A stretch of 64,000 bases of DNA from Actinobacillus porcinus (GTDB taxonomy: Bacteria; Pseudomonadota; Gammaproteobacteria; Enterobacterales; Pasteurellaceae). The stretch's first letter is position 1, and every line of letters starts with the position of its first letter. The DNA lies in the NCBI RefSeq assembly GCF_901764995.1, contig NZ_CABFKI010000008.1, positions 1 through 64,000 of the forward strand. Reading direction: 5' to 3'. Under the pieces are notes generated by a model. The model was not told where the DNA came from. It did not search any database and worked only from the letters and a program-made list of their open reading frames with translations. The translations under genes were made by a program, and so were the position numbers. Below are positions 1-7,943 of this stretch, piece after piece.

Positions 1-119
1 TTCAAAACGAATTCTTACAAGTGCCCACACAGATTGTCTGATAAATTGTTAAAGAGCAAAAAATAACGACACGCTGGCTTTTTCTTGTTTTCACAACAGC
101 GCGTCGTTGTGTGGGGCGT
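1..119 (-). promoter_or_regulatory. rRNA operon leader with boxA antitermination site
   Basis: Read on the minus strand, positions 58-47 give TGCTCTTTAACA, the Nus-factor boxA. It is followed by the conserved leader segment CAGACAATCTGTGTGGGCAC (41-22). Upstream, positions 65-76 and 97-108 form a 12-bp stem with one G.U pair, suitable as the boxB-like hairpin. In enterobacteria and Pasteurellaceae this block immediately precedes 16S rRNA, so an rrn operon should begin just left of position 1. The rRNA gene itself is not in the window. Confidence 0.8.
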
Positions 120-147
120 ATTATAGGGATTTCAAAATCCTTTGCAA
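120..147 (-). promoter_or_regulatory. rRNA operon promoter
   Basis: On the minus strand a TTGCAA -35 (142-147) and a TATAAT -10 (120-125) are separated by 16 bp. The -10 is followed by a GC-rich discriminator (ACGCCCC), and the DNA upstream of the -35 is A/T-rich like an UP element. This is the architecture of a growth-rate-controlled rrn promoter, and it lies directly upstream of an rRNA-type leader. Transcription runs out of the left edge of the window. Confidence 0.8.
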
Positions 148-220
148 GCACTTTTTTCAAAAAAGTTGAAATTAATTTACGAACGATGATTTTGCATACA
201 AAGTGCGGTCAAAATCTGTA

Positions 221-1636
221 TTATTTTGCTTTTTTGCGCAAATTATCACCATCATTTTTATGCAAACAAGCCATTAGCAAGGCTAAAACAAGGCCAAAAC
301 TAGCAGAAATTAAAAAGGTATTGCTAAACGCCTTTGCCAATTCAAGCTGTTCATTTCCCAAGTGTGCGCGCCACAACGCCAAAATTACAGAAGAAACCGC
401 AATCCCAAATCCAATCCCCACTTGTTGCATCATACTTAACACCGTTGATCCCGCACTGGCTTGCTTATCATTTAAGTCACTAATGGTTAAGGTATTAACT
501 GCGGTAAACATCAAAGACATACAGCCGCCATACCACATCACAACGGGGACATAAATCCATAAAGGCGTATTTTCATTCAAACAAGACATTGTCGCAATGG
601 CACAAGTCATTAAAATCGCATCAACAATCAATGCTCTTTTATAGCCAAATTTCATCAATAACTTAGTCGTGGAAGTTTTTACCAATATAGAACTTAACGC
701 AATGGGGGCAATCATCAATCCTGCGGTTTGCGCATCATAATGAAAAGTAATTTGCAACATCAAAGGTAACAAAAACGGTACGCCCGATCCCGATATTCGC
801 ACAAATAAATTCCCTAAAAGCCCCAATCTAAAGGTACGAATTTTCCACAGCGAAAGCGGAATTAACGCATTCTCAATACGTGAAGCATAAATCACATAAA
901 TCAAAAGCAATCCAACACCACTTGAGATCAGTATCAGCGCTTTCGCTTTTTGATGAATATCTTCCGCAATCACATCTAAGCCGAAAGTTAATGCCACTAA
1001 TCCCGAAGCAAATAAAAGAAATCCCACCCAATCTAAGCGCGATGATGTACCGTAATCATTCTTCATATATTGATTCGCCACACCAATACCGACTACAGCA
1101 ATCGGAATATTAATGAAGAAAATCCAATGCCACGTCATATGCATCACAAACCAACCGCCCAGAATCGGCCCAAGTACAGGCCCAATCAAGCCCGCCATGG
1201 CCATTAAATTCCAAGCCGAAATTAAATGAGATTTTTGCACATTCCGAATAATTGCCAGCCGTGCCACGGGCATCATCAACGCCCCACCAACCCCTTGTAA
1301 AATCCGAGACGCAATTAATACATTCAAACTCGAAGACATCGCACAAGCCAATGATCCCAATCCAAAAACCAATACCGCGGCTTGAAAGGTTCGGCGCGTA
1401 CCAAAACGATCGGCGATCCAACCACTCAACGGAATAATAGCCGCCACCGTCAAACTATAACTAATCACCGCCATTTGCATTTCTAAGGGCGACTCACCCA
1501 AACTTGCCGAAATAGCCGGCAACGCCGTATTTAAAATAGTCGCATCCAAAGACTGCATAAATAACGCCATTGCCGCAATCCACGCCAAGGGACGATAATT
1601 CTCGACTTTACCTTCAGCATTGATCATCACGCTCAT
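221..1636 (-). CDS. mdtD: DHA2-family multidrug MFS exporter, MdtD-like
   Basis: Encodes 471 aa, the length of E. coli MdtD, with the 14-TM DHA2 (EmrB/QacA) layout. The N-terminus carries the family signature LDATILNTALPAI, and motif C-like glycines (GPVLGPILGGW) sit near residue 155. The protein should use the proton motive force to export drugs across the inner membrane; the substrate cannot be read from sequence. Its ATG overlaps the mobB stop (ATGA), so it is the third gene of an operon starting at 2519. No membrane-fusion partner (EmrA type) is nearby. An intergenic uptake signal lies just after it (201-209). Confidence 0.8.
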   Translation of the reverse strand: MSVMINAEGKVENYRPLAWIAAMALFMQSLDATILNTALPAISASLGESPLEMQMAVISYSLTVAAIIPLSGWIADRFGTRRTFQAAVLVFGLGSLACAMSSSLNVLIASRILQGVGGALMMPVARLAIIRNVQKSHLISAWNLMAMAGLIGPVLGPILGGWFVMHMTWHWIFFINIPIAVVGIGVANQYMKNDYGTSSRLDWVGFLLFASGLVALTFGLDVIAEDIHQKAKALILISSGVGLLLIYVIYASRIENALIPLSLWKIRTFRLGLLGNLFVRISGSGVPFLLPLMLQITFHYDAQTAGLMIAPIALSSILVKTSTTKLLMKFGYKRALIVDAILMTCAIATMSCLNENTPLWIYVPVVMWYGGCMSLMFTAVNTLTISDLNDKQASAGSTVLSMMQQVGIGFGIAVSSVILALWRAHLGNEQLELAKAFSNTFLISASFGLVLALLMACLHKNDGDNLRKKAK

Positions 1637-2142
1637 CCTATTTTCACTTGCTGCAGATAATAATCCATAATAAAAGAAGTTATTTCCGAAATCTCATTAA
1701 GATTTAACCGCACTTTATCTGTTTGCACTTCATAATCCGTTGCAACAGCAAGCACATCTTGATCCAATTCAGGAAAAGGTTTTGTCATCGACTGGCGATG
1801 AAGCAAAATTTTTGGAATCGGTTCTTGCTTAAATCCTTCCACCAAAATCAAATCAGTTAAAGCTGGGTCAAATTGCATTGCCAAATAGGTTAAAGAAACA
1901 GGTTCCACAGGCGTTTCCGTCATTAATGCCCAACGAGTATCACAAGCCATAATCACCTGACTTGCCCCCGCTTCTTTCATGCGCCAACTATCTTTGCCTT
2001 CTTTATCCACCGTTGCATTATGATGGCTATGTTTAATCACCGCCACACGCAATCCAAGTGCGGTTAATTCCGGCACGATTTTTTCAAGCAAAGTGGTTTT
2101 GCCGCTACCGCTGTAACCGGTAATACCCAATAATGGAATCAT
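1633..2142 (-). CDS. mobB: Molybdopterin-guanine dinucleotide biosynthesis adaptor MobB
   Basis: A 169-aa P-loop GTPase. The Walker A motif GYSGSGKTT is at residues 8-16 and is followed by the MobB segment AVIKHSHH. MobB binds MobA and GTP and assists conversion of molybdenum cofactor to its guanine dinucleotide form in the cytoplasm. Its ATG overlaps the upstream membrane-protein stop and its stop overlaps the downstream exporter start, implying translational coupling. Unlike E. coli, mobA is not adjacent; it lies about 46 kb away at 48416. Confidence 0.92.
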   Translation of the reverse strand: MIPLLGITGYSGSGKTTLLEKIVPELTALGLRVAVIKHSHHNATVDKEGKDSWRMKEAGASQVIMACDTRWALMTETPVEPVSLTYLAMQFDPALTDLILVEGFKQEPIPKILLHRQSMTKPFPELDQDVLAVATDYEVQTDKVRLNLNEISEITSFIMDYYLQQVKIG

Positions 2143-2519
2143 TCTTTGTCTTCTTTTAAGTTATTCGCCACAAATTTTTGTAATTGTGTAATTTCACGTT
2201 TCGCCTTATCTGAAAGCACTTTATTCTCTCGTAGCATTTGTTCGCTACGTAGCTGAATATATTTCAAATAATCGCCATTTTTTGTACTTTCAAACTGCGC
2301 TTTTGCCGCATACATTTCATTAAAATCTTTATTCGCCTGTGCCAATAACATTTTTTGCCCCATCAAGACAAACAACGCCAAAATCAATGCCACAATTGAC
2401 GCATATTGCGAAACATACCAAAGCAATCCGGCAATAATTAAAAGTGCGGTGACTAATGGCGATGAATTTTTAACGTAGGTTTCTGCCGGTGGTGCTTTGA
2501 TTAATTCTTTTAAATTCAT
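2139..2519 (-). CDS. Small inner-membrane protein of unknown function
   Basis: I chose the ATG at 2519 because GAGGA sits 8 nt upstream. An open frame reaches 2582, but that stretch contains the manXYZ terminator and an uptake signal. The resulting 126-aa protein has two adjacent hydrophobic segments (about residues 22-60, around ALLIIAGLLWYVSQYA) and then a charged, probably helical cytoplasmic tail (about 65-126). I recognise no named family. The 4-nt overlap with mobB makes it the first gene of this three-gene operon, but nothing ties it functionally to molybdenum. Confidence 0.7.
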   Translation of the reverse strand: MNLKELIKAPPAETYVKNSSPLVTALLIIAGLLWYVSQYASIVALILALFVLMGQKMLLAQANKDFNEMYAAKAQFESTKNGDYLKYIQLRSEQMLRENKVLSDKAKREITQLQKFVANNLKEDKE

Positions 2520-2569
2520 ATTCACATCCTCAAAATATTGTTTTTTCTGACCGCACTTTTCTCTTTTTG

Positions 2570-2602
2570 CACACAAAAACAAAGGCAGCCCGAAAGCTGC
2601 CC
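2570..2602 (-). terminator. Rho-independent terminator of manXYZ
   Basis: On the minus strand, GGCAGC and GCTGCC form a stem around a 6-nt loop and are followed by TTTGTTTTTG. It sits 27 nt after the manZ stop and upstream of the next gene's start. Confidence 0.8.
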
Positions 2603-2628
2603 TAAATCATATCATTATTTCAACGAAA

Positions 2629-3456
2629 TTACGCCAAAATACCTAACCAATAACCTAAAATCCCCACACCGAATAATGCAAAGATAATGTACATGGCGTT
2701 TACTTTACGGCGTAATAATGCCATACAAACGAATGTTAACAATAACGCCATTAAGCCCGGTAATAAAGAATCTAACACGCTTTGAACAGTGGTCACCACT
2801 TCTTCACCAGCTTGGTTTGTGTAGCGAGAAAGTTCTAATGGGATATTGATGCTTGTCCATTTGGACACCAAGGAGCCCATGACAAAGAGACCAAGAATTG
2901 ACGCCCCTTGAGTCACTTTTTGTAAACGGCCACCACCCATATCACCCACGATTTCCGTCCCTTTTTGGTAACCATATTTGAAACCATACCAACGGGTTAA
3001 GGCACGGAAAATATTGATACCGATAAAGAACAATAATGGGCCAAGTAAGCTACCGCTAATCGCAAGACCGGCACCAAGTGCGGCTAAAACCGGGCGTAAT
3101 GTTCCCCAGAAAATCGGGTCACCCACACCGGCTAAAGGCCCCATAAGACCCACTTTCACACCGCTGATTGCCGCATCATCAATGTCCGCACCATTGGCGC
3201 GTTCTTCTTCCATCGCGGCAGTTACGCCCATGATAGCAGAACCGACCCAAGGTTGTGTGTTGAAGAATTCAAGGTGACGTTTTAAGGCTGCCGCTTGATC
3301 TTCTTTGGTTGAGTAAAGACGTTTGATTGCAGGAATCATTGATACCGCAAAACCCATAGATTGCATACGTTCAAAGTTGAAAGAACCTAATAAAAAGGTT
3401 GAACGCCAGTAAGTTGAGCGAATATCCGCTGCCGTTAATTGTTTTTTCTCAGACAT
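2629..3456 (-). CDS. manZ: Mannose-family PTS membrane component EIID
   Basis: A 275-aa EIID subunit. With EIIC it forms the inner-membrane channel that takes up hexoses (mannose, glucose, N-acetylglucosamine, fructose) while they are phosphorylated by EIIAB. Family features include the N-terminal segment RSTYWRSTFLLGSFNFER, the glycine-rich MGPLAGVGDPIFWGT near residue 130, and hydrophobic C-terminal segments. I placed the start at the ATG 3456 (AAGGA 8 nt upstream) rather than an in-frame TTG at 3462. It is the last gene of manXYZ, 14 nt after manY. Confidence 0.93.
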   Translation of the reverse strand: MSEKKQLTAADIRSTYWRSTFLLGSFNFERMQSMGFAVSMIPAIKRLYSTKEDQAAALKRHLEFFNTQPWVGSAIMGVTAAMEEERANGADIDDAAISGVKVGLMGPLAGVGDPIFWGTLRPVLAALGAGLAISGSLLGPLLFFIGINIFRALTRWYGFKYGYQKGTEIVGDMGGGRLQKVTQGASILGLFVMGSLVSKWTSINIPLELSRYTNQAGEEVVTTVQSVLDSLLPGLMALLLTFVCMALLRRKVNAMYIIFALFGVGILGYWLGILA

Positions 3457-3470
3457 TTTCAAATTCCTTC

Positions 3471-4268
3471 TTATAGACCTTCAAGTTCATCATCTGCAAG
3501 TTCACGTTTTGCTTGCGTTGCCACTTGCGCGTTTTGGTTAAATTGTGGGTTTAATTGGATATAGATTAATGCTAAGCATGCGCCTAAGAAACCTAAACCT
3601 ACTAAGTTGTAGTCAGAGAATGACGCGATAACGAAACCTAAGAAGAAGAATGGCATTAACGCACCTGCGCGCATCATATTGATCACCATCGCATAACCTA
3701 CGACCACGATAAAGCCACCTGCGATTTGTAAACCACGTGTTACCACTTCAGGGATTGCATTTAAGGCGTTAGTTACCGTATCTGTACCCGCCACTAAAGC
3801 CACCGCAAAAGTAGGAATTGCCACACGTAATGCTTGCAAAGCAAGACCGGTAAAGTGACAAAGTTCAATACCACGGAAGTTAGCTTGTGTCGCATAATCG
3901 TCCGCTTTGTGTTGTAAGAAAATGGTTAAAGTACGTACAAAGATCGTCAATACTTGACCTGCTGCCGCTACCGGAATGGCTACCGCGATAGCTGTTGTTT
4001 TATCTTGACCGCCTTTGATAACAAGGATAGCCGCGATAACAGAGGCTAATGCCGCATCCGGTGCCATTGCCGCACCTACGTTCATCCAGCCAAGCGCTAA
4101 CATTTCAAGCATACCGCCTACGATAATACCGGATTGTAAATCGCCAAGCACTAAACCGATTAAGGTACAAGCCACTAATGGGCGATGGGTTTGGCGTTCA
4201 TCAAGTACAGAACCCATACCGCAAATGGCAGCCACTAAAGTGACTAAGATAATTTCTAATGTTGTCAT
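3471..4268 (-). CDS. manY: Mannose-family PTS membrane component EIIC
   Basis: A 265-aa, largely hydrophobic EIIC of the mannose/sorbose PTS superfamily, which forms the sugar translocation pathway with ManZ. Conserved features are an N-terminal membrane segment followed by DERQTHRPLVACTLIGLVLG and GGMLEMLALGWMNVGAA near residues 50-70. It lies between manX (12-nt gap) and manZ (14-nt gap), all transcribed leftward from the promoter near 5337. Confidence 0.93.
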   Translation of the reverse strand: MTTLEIILVTLVAAICGMGSVLDERQTHRPLVACTLIGLVLGDLQSGIIVGGMLEMLALGWMNVGAAMAPDAALASVIAAILVIKGGQDKTTAIAVAIPVAAAGQVLTIFVRTLTIFLQHKADDYATQANFRGIELCHFTGLALQALRVAIPTFAVALVAGTDTVTNALNAIPEVVTRGLQIAGGFIVVVGYAMVINMMRAGALMPFFFLGFVIASFSDYNLVGLGFLGACLALIYIQLNPQFNQNAQVATQAKRELADDELEGL

Positions 4269-4280
4269 AAGTTCGTTTCC

Positions 4281-5246
4281 TTAGAATTGAAGAGCATCTA
4301 ATTTTGCTTTGGTAATTTCGACTTTCGGGTTGGTCGCCACTTTTTGCATGGTTAAATCAACGCCTAAATCTAATAATTTATGGAACGCTTCCACGTCAGC
4401 TTTACCTACGGTCACCGCATCCGATAACATTTTGTTGCCGTCTTTATAGGTCATACCGCCCACGTTCACTTTGTCGATTTTCACACCGCCTTCGATTAAA
4501 CGTAACACGTCTGCCGGTTTGGTGACTAACCACAAAATATTTTTACCTGTGTATTGCGGATTATGGTAAACCTTAATCGCTTTTTCTACCGGGATGACAT
4601 AACCTTTTAAGCCCGGTGGCACAATTTGTAACAATAATTCACTACGTAATTTGTCGTTTGCCACTTCATCACTAATCGCAAAAATCGCTTCACATTTCAC
4701 TGCTTTTGCCCAAGAGGTTGCCACTTGACCATGAATCAAACGGTCATCAATACGCAACAACGTAATATTCATATTACCTTTTAGGTTTGGATCGCGTGGC
4801 GCAGGGGCTGCAACAGGTGCCGGCTCTGCTTTTGGCGCAGGCGCCGCTTTAGGCTCAGGATTACGGAATGATTTCACCGCCATCACGCCCACTTCTTTTG
4901 CCGTTTCTGCTAATTCTTCGAGATCTGCACCGTCTTTGGCATCTAAAACTTCCAATAACATTGGAAGGCTAATGCCCGTGACAATATCCGTATTGTCTCG
5001 GTTTGCCGCCACACGCGCTGCCGCGTTATACGGACTACCACCGAATAAATCTACAAGGAATAATACCGGTTCATTTTCAGGCAGTTTTTCAATAATCGCG
5101 TTGTACTTCGCCACTAAATCATCACCACCTTCACCAGGTAAGAATGTAACAACATGGGTATTTTCATCTTCACCGAAAACCATTGCCGCTGAGTTTACGA
5201 TTTCTTCTGAAAATTTACCGTGTGTCGCAACGATAATATGAGTCAT
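4281..5246 (-). CDS. manX: Mannose-family PTS fused EIIAB component
   Basis: A 321-aa cytoplasmic phosphotransfer protein; the E. coli length is 323. Residues 1-130 are the EIIA domain with phosphoacceptor His9 (IIVATHG). An Ala/Pro-rich hinge (about 133-153) leads to the EIIB domain, which contains LLRIDDRLIHGQVATSW with its active histidine. Phosphate passes from HPr to EIIA, EIIB and then the sugar. The start at 5246 is chosen for GGAG 8 nt upstream and the match to family N-termini; an open extension to 5282 lacks this. It is the first gene of the operon. Confidence 0.95.
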   Translation of the reverse strand: MTHIIVATHGKFSEEIVNSAAMVFGEDENTHVVTFLPGEGGDDLVAKYNAIIEKLPENEPVLFLVDLFGGSPYNAAARVAANRDNTDIVTGISLPMLLEVLDAKDGADLEELAETAKEVGVMAVKSFRNPEPKAAPAPKAEPAPVAAPAPRDPNLKGNMNITLLRIDDRLIHGQVATSWAKAVKCEAIFAISDEVANDKLRSELLLQIVPPGLKGYVIPVEKAIKVYHNPQYTGKNILWLVTKPADVLRLIEGGVKIDKVNVGGMTYKDGNKMLSDAVTVGKADVEAFHKLLDLGVDLTMQKVATNPKVEITKAKLDALQF

Positions 5247-5308
5247 TTCAGATCTCCATTTTAGCCAAAAAATAGGTTTCACGTTTCAGCAATACATCCA
5301 ATAAAAAA

Positions 5309-5397
5309 GCAAACGTTTGCTGAAAAATACTGCCCTAGTGTATGTGTTACCTAAAAATAGTCAAACGCTTTTTTTCTAAAGTTTGATCAAGATCACA
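5309..5397 (-). promoter_or_regulatory. manXYZ promoter with CRP site and LacI-type operator
   Basis: Minus-strand elements are a CRP-like site TGTGATCTTGATCAAA (5397-5382), a -35 TTGACT (5364-5359), a 16-bp spacer and a -10 TACACT (5342-5337). The perfect palindrome GCAAACGTTTGC (5309-5320) lies about 10-21 bp past the predicted start point. The CRP centre is about 60 bp upstream of it, a class I position. The palindrome has the central CG of LacI/PurR-family operators. I infer catabolite activation plus repression; the repressor is not in the window. Confidence 0.6.
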
Positions 5398-5451
5398 CTA
5401 AATTTTTAGTCGCTTCATTTTTTAAAAATCTTACCCTTATTTAACCGCACT

Positions 5452-6000
5452 TTAACGCGAAAGAATTTCGTCCAATACCACGGGTAATTCCTCCACACCA
5501 GCACTTTCCGTAAAATGCTTATAACCATTTAACAACAAATATTTCGCTTCCAAGTGCTCGGCAAGTTGTTCTGTCAATTGCGGATTGACCACCTGATCAT
5601 CCGCTGAAGCAATCACTATACGCTGTGAGATATTCGCTATCATCGGAAGATAATTTAATTTCTCTTGCGTAAAACAGTCCAATTCGGGCAAATTTGGCAA
5701 ATGCTGATCAAACCCTGCCACTAGAATAAGCCTGTCTATTTTCTGATTTTGCTGTGCTAAAAAGCGTAATGTGGCAATACACCCCAAACTATGCCCGATA
5801 AAGATATCGGTTTCGCGAATATCCGAAATCGCTTTTTGATGGTGCGAAAGCCATTCTTGCGCATTAGGTTGATTTGAGTTGGGCATATCGAATACTTTGA
5901 CGAAAAACCCTTGATTTTCTAACCGCGCTTTTAACCAAGGAAACCAATGTTTCTGTGAATTTGCCGTGTAGCCGTGCGTGATAAAAACCCTTTTTTGCAT
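5452..6000 (-). CDS. RBBP9/YdeN-family serine hydrolase
   Basis: A 182-aa alpha/beta hydrolase starting at the ATG 6000, which has AAGGAG 7 nt upstream; an upstream in-frame ATG at 6093 lacks a site. The oxyanion segment ITHGYTANSQKHWFPW is at residues 6-21, and the nucleophile elbow GHSLG (Ser about residue 69) is followed by a C-terminal GYKHFTE that supplies the probable catalytic His. It matches the small cytoplasmic RBBP9/YdeN group, whose natural substrates are mostly unknown. It is divergent from the NSS transporter at 6133. Confidence 0.75.
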   Translation of the reverse strand: MQKRVFITHGYTANSQKHWFPWLKARLENQGFFVKVFDMPNSNQPNAQEWLSHHQKAISDIRETDIFIGHSLGCIATLRFLAQQNQKIDRLILVAGFDQHLPNLPELDCFTQEKLNYLPMIANISQRIVIASADDQVVNPQLTEQLAEHLEAKYLLLNGYKHFTESAGVEELPVVLDEILSR

Positions 6001-6132
6001 AACATTCTCCTTCAATTTCGCCAAAATATAGCAGATTTTGCTTGATTTATCGGTGTTTTTCTTGACTGAACACAAAATTCCTTTATATTTCATAGTTTAC
6101 ACATTTTCAATAACTACAATAGGAGCGTCAGA

Positions 6133-7638
6133 ATGAGCAATTCAAAACGCGAAACATTCTCTGGGCGTAAAGCCTTTATTATGGCAGCCATTGGTTCTGC
6201 AGTTGGTCTCGGAAACATTTGGCGTTTCCCTTATACCACGTACGAAAACGGTGGTGGTGCCTTTATTATTCCTTACATCGTTGCCTTATTAACAGCGGGA
6301 ATTCCGTTGTTATTCTTAGACTACGCTATCGGTCACCGTCACCGTGGCGGCGCACCGTTGTCTTATCGCCGCTTTAACCGCCATTTCGAAACCTTTGGTT
6401 GGTGGCAAGTGATGGTCAATGTGATTATCGGTTTATATTATGCGGTGGTTTTAGGTTGGGCAGCGACCTATACTTACTTCTCATTCACCAAAGCTTGGGG
6501 CGATAAACCCGTTGATTTCTTCGTAGGTAATTTCCTGAAAATGGGTGATATTGCCCAAGGCATTAGCCTAGAATTTGTGGGAATGGTTGTAGGCCCATTA
6601 ATTGCTGTTTGGGTGATCGCACTTGCGGTATTAGCCCTTGGGGTGCAAAAAGGGATTTCAAAATCCTCAAGCATTTTGATGCCATTACTCATTGTCATGT
6701 TCTTATCTTTAGTGGTGTATTCTTTAACCTTAGACGGCGCAGCCAAAGGCTTGGACGCTCTCTTTACACCTGATTGGGATAAACTTTCTGATCCAAGTGT
6801 TTGGATTGCGGCTTATGGGCAGATTTTCTTCTCGCTCTCTATCTGTTTCGGTATCATGGTAACTTACGCGTCTTACTTGAAAAAAGACTCTGATTTAACA
6901 GGTACCGGCTTAGTGGTGGGTTTTGCTAACTCAAGTTTTGAGGTATTGGCGGGGATCGGCGTCTTCTCTGCGCTTGGTTTTATGGCAACTGCACAGGGCG
7001 TTGAAGTGAGTGAAGTGGCGAAAGGCGGTATTGGTTTAGCGTTCTTTGCTTTCCCAACCATTATCAATGAAATTACACCGTTTGGCGAAGTCATCGGCGT
7101 CTTATTCTTTGGTTCATTAACCTTTGCAGCCTTAACGTCTTTCATCTCTGTGATTGAAGTGATTATTTCTGCAGTACAAGATAAGCTTCGTATTCGCCGT
7201 TCAAAAGTCACCTTTATTGTGGGCTTACCAATGATGGTTGTTTCTGTGGTGCTCTTTGGAACCACAACAGGCTTACCAATGCTCGATGTTCTCGATAAAT
7301 TCGTCAACTACTTTGGTATTGTTGCCGTAGCCTTCGTTTCACTGATGGTTATTGTAGCCAATGAAAAATTAGGTTTATTGGGTGAACACATCAATGAAAC
7401 CTCATCATTTAAAGTGGGCTTTTTCTGGCGTTTATGTATTGTTGTAACCACGGGTATCTTAGCCTTTATGCTCTTTAGCGAAGGGGCGAAAGTCTTTACG
7501 GAAGGTTATGAAGGTTATCCAAGTTGGTTTATTAACATTTTCGGTTGGGGAATGGCAGGCAGTCTCGTTGTCGTAGCGTTCTTACTCTCTCGCTTAAAAT
7601 GGAAAAGTGAAACCTTAGCGGAACATAAAGGAGAATAA
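6133..7638 (+). CDS. Sodium-dependent amino-acid transporter, NSS family
   Basis: A 501-aa neurotransmitter:sodium symporter homologue, resembling H. influenzae HI0736 and E. coli YhdH. The TM1 signature [14 protein letters not shown] (residues 21-34) contributes to the Na+ and substrate sites, and TM6 contains the FFSLSICFG stretch. About 11-12 membrane segments are visible. It should import an amino acid with Na+; the small gene that follows points to the methionine/alanine (MetPS) subgroup. AGGAG lies 7 nt before the ATG. Confidence 0.88.
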   Translation: MSNSKRETFSGRKAFIMAAIGSAVGLGNIWRFPYTTYENGGGAFIIPYIVALLTAGIPLLFLDYAIGHRHRGGAPLSYRRFNRHFETFGWWQVMVNVIIGLYYAVVLGWAATYTYFSFTKAWGDKPVDFFVGNFLKMGDIAQGISLEFVGMVVGPLIAVWVIALAVLALGVQKGISKSSSILMPLLIVMFLSLVVYSLTLDGAAKGLDALFTPDWDKLSDPSVWIAAYGQIFFSLSICFGIMVTYASYLKKDSDLTGTGLVVGFANSSFEVLAGIGVFSALGFMATAQGVEVSEVAKGGIGLAFFAFPTIINEITPFGEVIGVLFFGSLTFAALTSFISVIEVIISAVQDKLRIRRSKVTFIVGLPMMVVSVVLFGTTTGLPMLDVLDKFVNYFGIVAVAFVSLMVIVANEKLGLLGEHINETSSFKVGFFWRLCIVVTTGILAFMLFSEGAKVFTEGYEGYPSWFINIFGWGMAGSLVVVAFLLSRLKWKSETLAEHKGE

Positions 7639-7640
7639 TA

Positions 7641-7733
7641 ATGTCAACAAGCGCAATAATTATGATGGTAGTGGCATTAGTGATCATCTGGGGTGGATTG
7701 GCACTGTCAATTTTCCACTTGCCAAAAGAATAA
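7641..7733 (+). CDS. Small subunit of NSS transporter (MetS-like, 30 aa)
   Basis: This ORF starts 2 nt after the transporter stop, with AAAGGAGAATAAT as its ribosome site. It encodes 30 aa: a short polar start, one hydrophobic helix (IIMMVVALVIIWGGLALSIF) and a charged tail HLPKE. In Corynebacterium the NSS transporter MetP needs a small membrane protein, MetS, encoded next to it; tiny single-helix proteins in this position form the methionine/alanine importer small-subunit family. Placement, size and topology fit. It is followed directly by a terminator. Confidence 0.8.
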   Translation: MSTSAIIMMVVALVIIWGGLALSIFHLPKE

Positions 7734-7739
7734 AAAAAT

Positions 7740-7774
7740 TAACCGCACTTTAAGCGCTTTCTTAAGTGCGGTTA
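7740..7774. terminator. Bidirectional terminator built from inverted uptake signals
   Basis: AACCGCACTTTAAG and CTTAAGTGCGGTT pair around a short loop and are followed by AAATTTT; the other strand carries AATTTTTT. Both arms contain complete uptake-signal cores. It separates the NSS operon (plus) from the feo operon (minus). Confidence 0.8.
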
Positions 7775-7805
7775 AATTTTACTGCCTTTCTAAAGCGTTG
7801 CTCAG

Positions 7806-7943
7806 TTAATGACAACTGCCTTTTTTACTACAACATTTATCACAACCATTGCAAACACCTCGCTTGCGATTAAGTACAAACTTCCAAACAATATAGCTCA
7901 CGCAAGCAATGCCGATTATTCCTACAATAATATTTTGAATCAT
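7806..7943 (-). CDS. FeoB-associated Cys-rich membrane protein (45 aa)
   Basis: The ATG (7943-7941) overlaps the feoB stop as ATGA. The 45-aa product begins with one hydrophobic helix (IIVGIIGIACVSYIVWKFVL), then a basic stretch and a cysteine cluster with pattern CNGCDKCC...SC before the final His. This matches the FeoB-associated Cys-rich membrane protein family often found as the third gene of feo operons. A role in metal handling or FeoB assembly is inferred. It ends the operon, facing the terminator at 7740-7774. Confidence 0.85.
   Translation of the reverse strand: MIQNIIVGIIGIACVSYIVWKFVLNRKRGVCNGCDKCCSKKGSCH

Noticed and set aside
2520-2582. N-terminal extension of the membrane-protein gene
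   Set aside because: The extension covers the manXYZ terminator and an uptake signal; a good ribosome site supports the start at 2519. Similar unsupported extensions were trimmed for manX, rimO, ngt, atpE, atpH, yihD and efeU.
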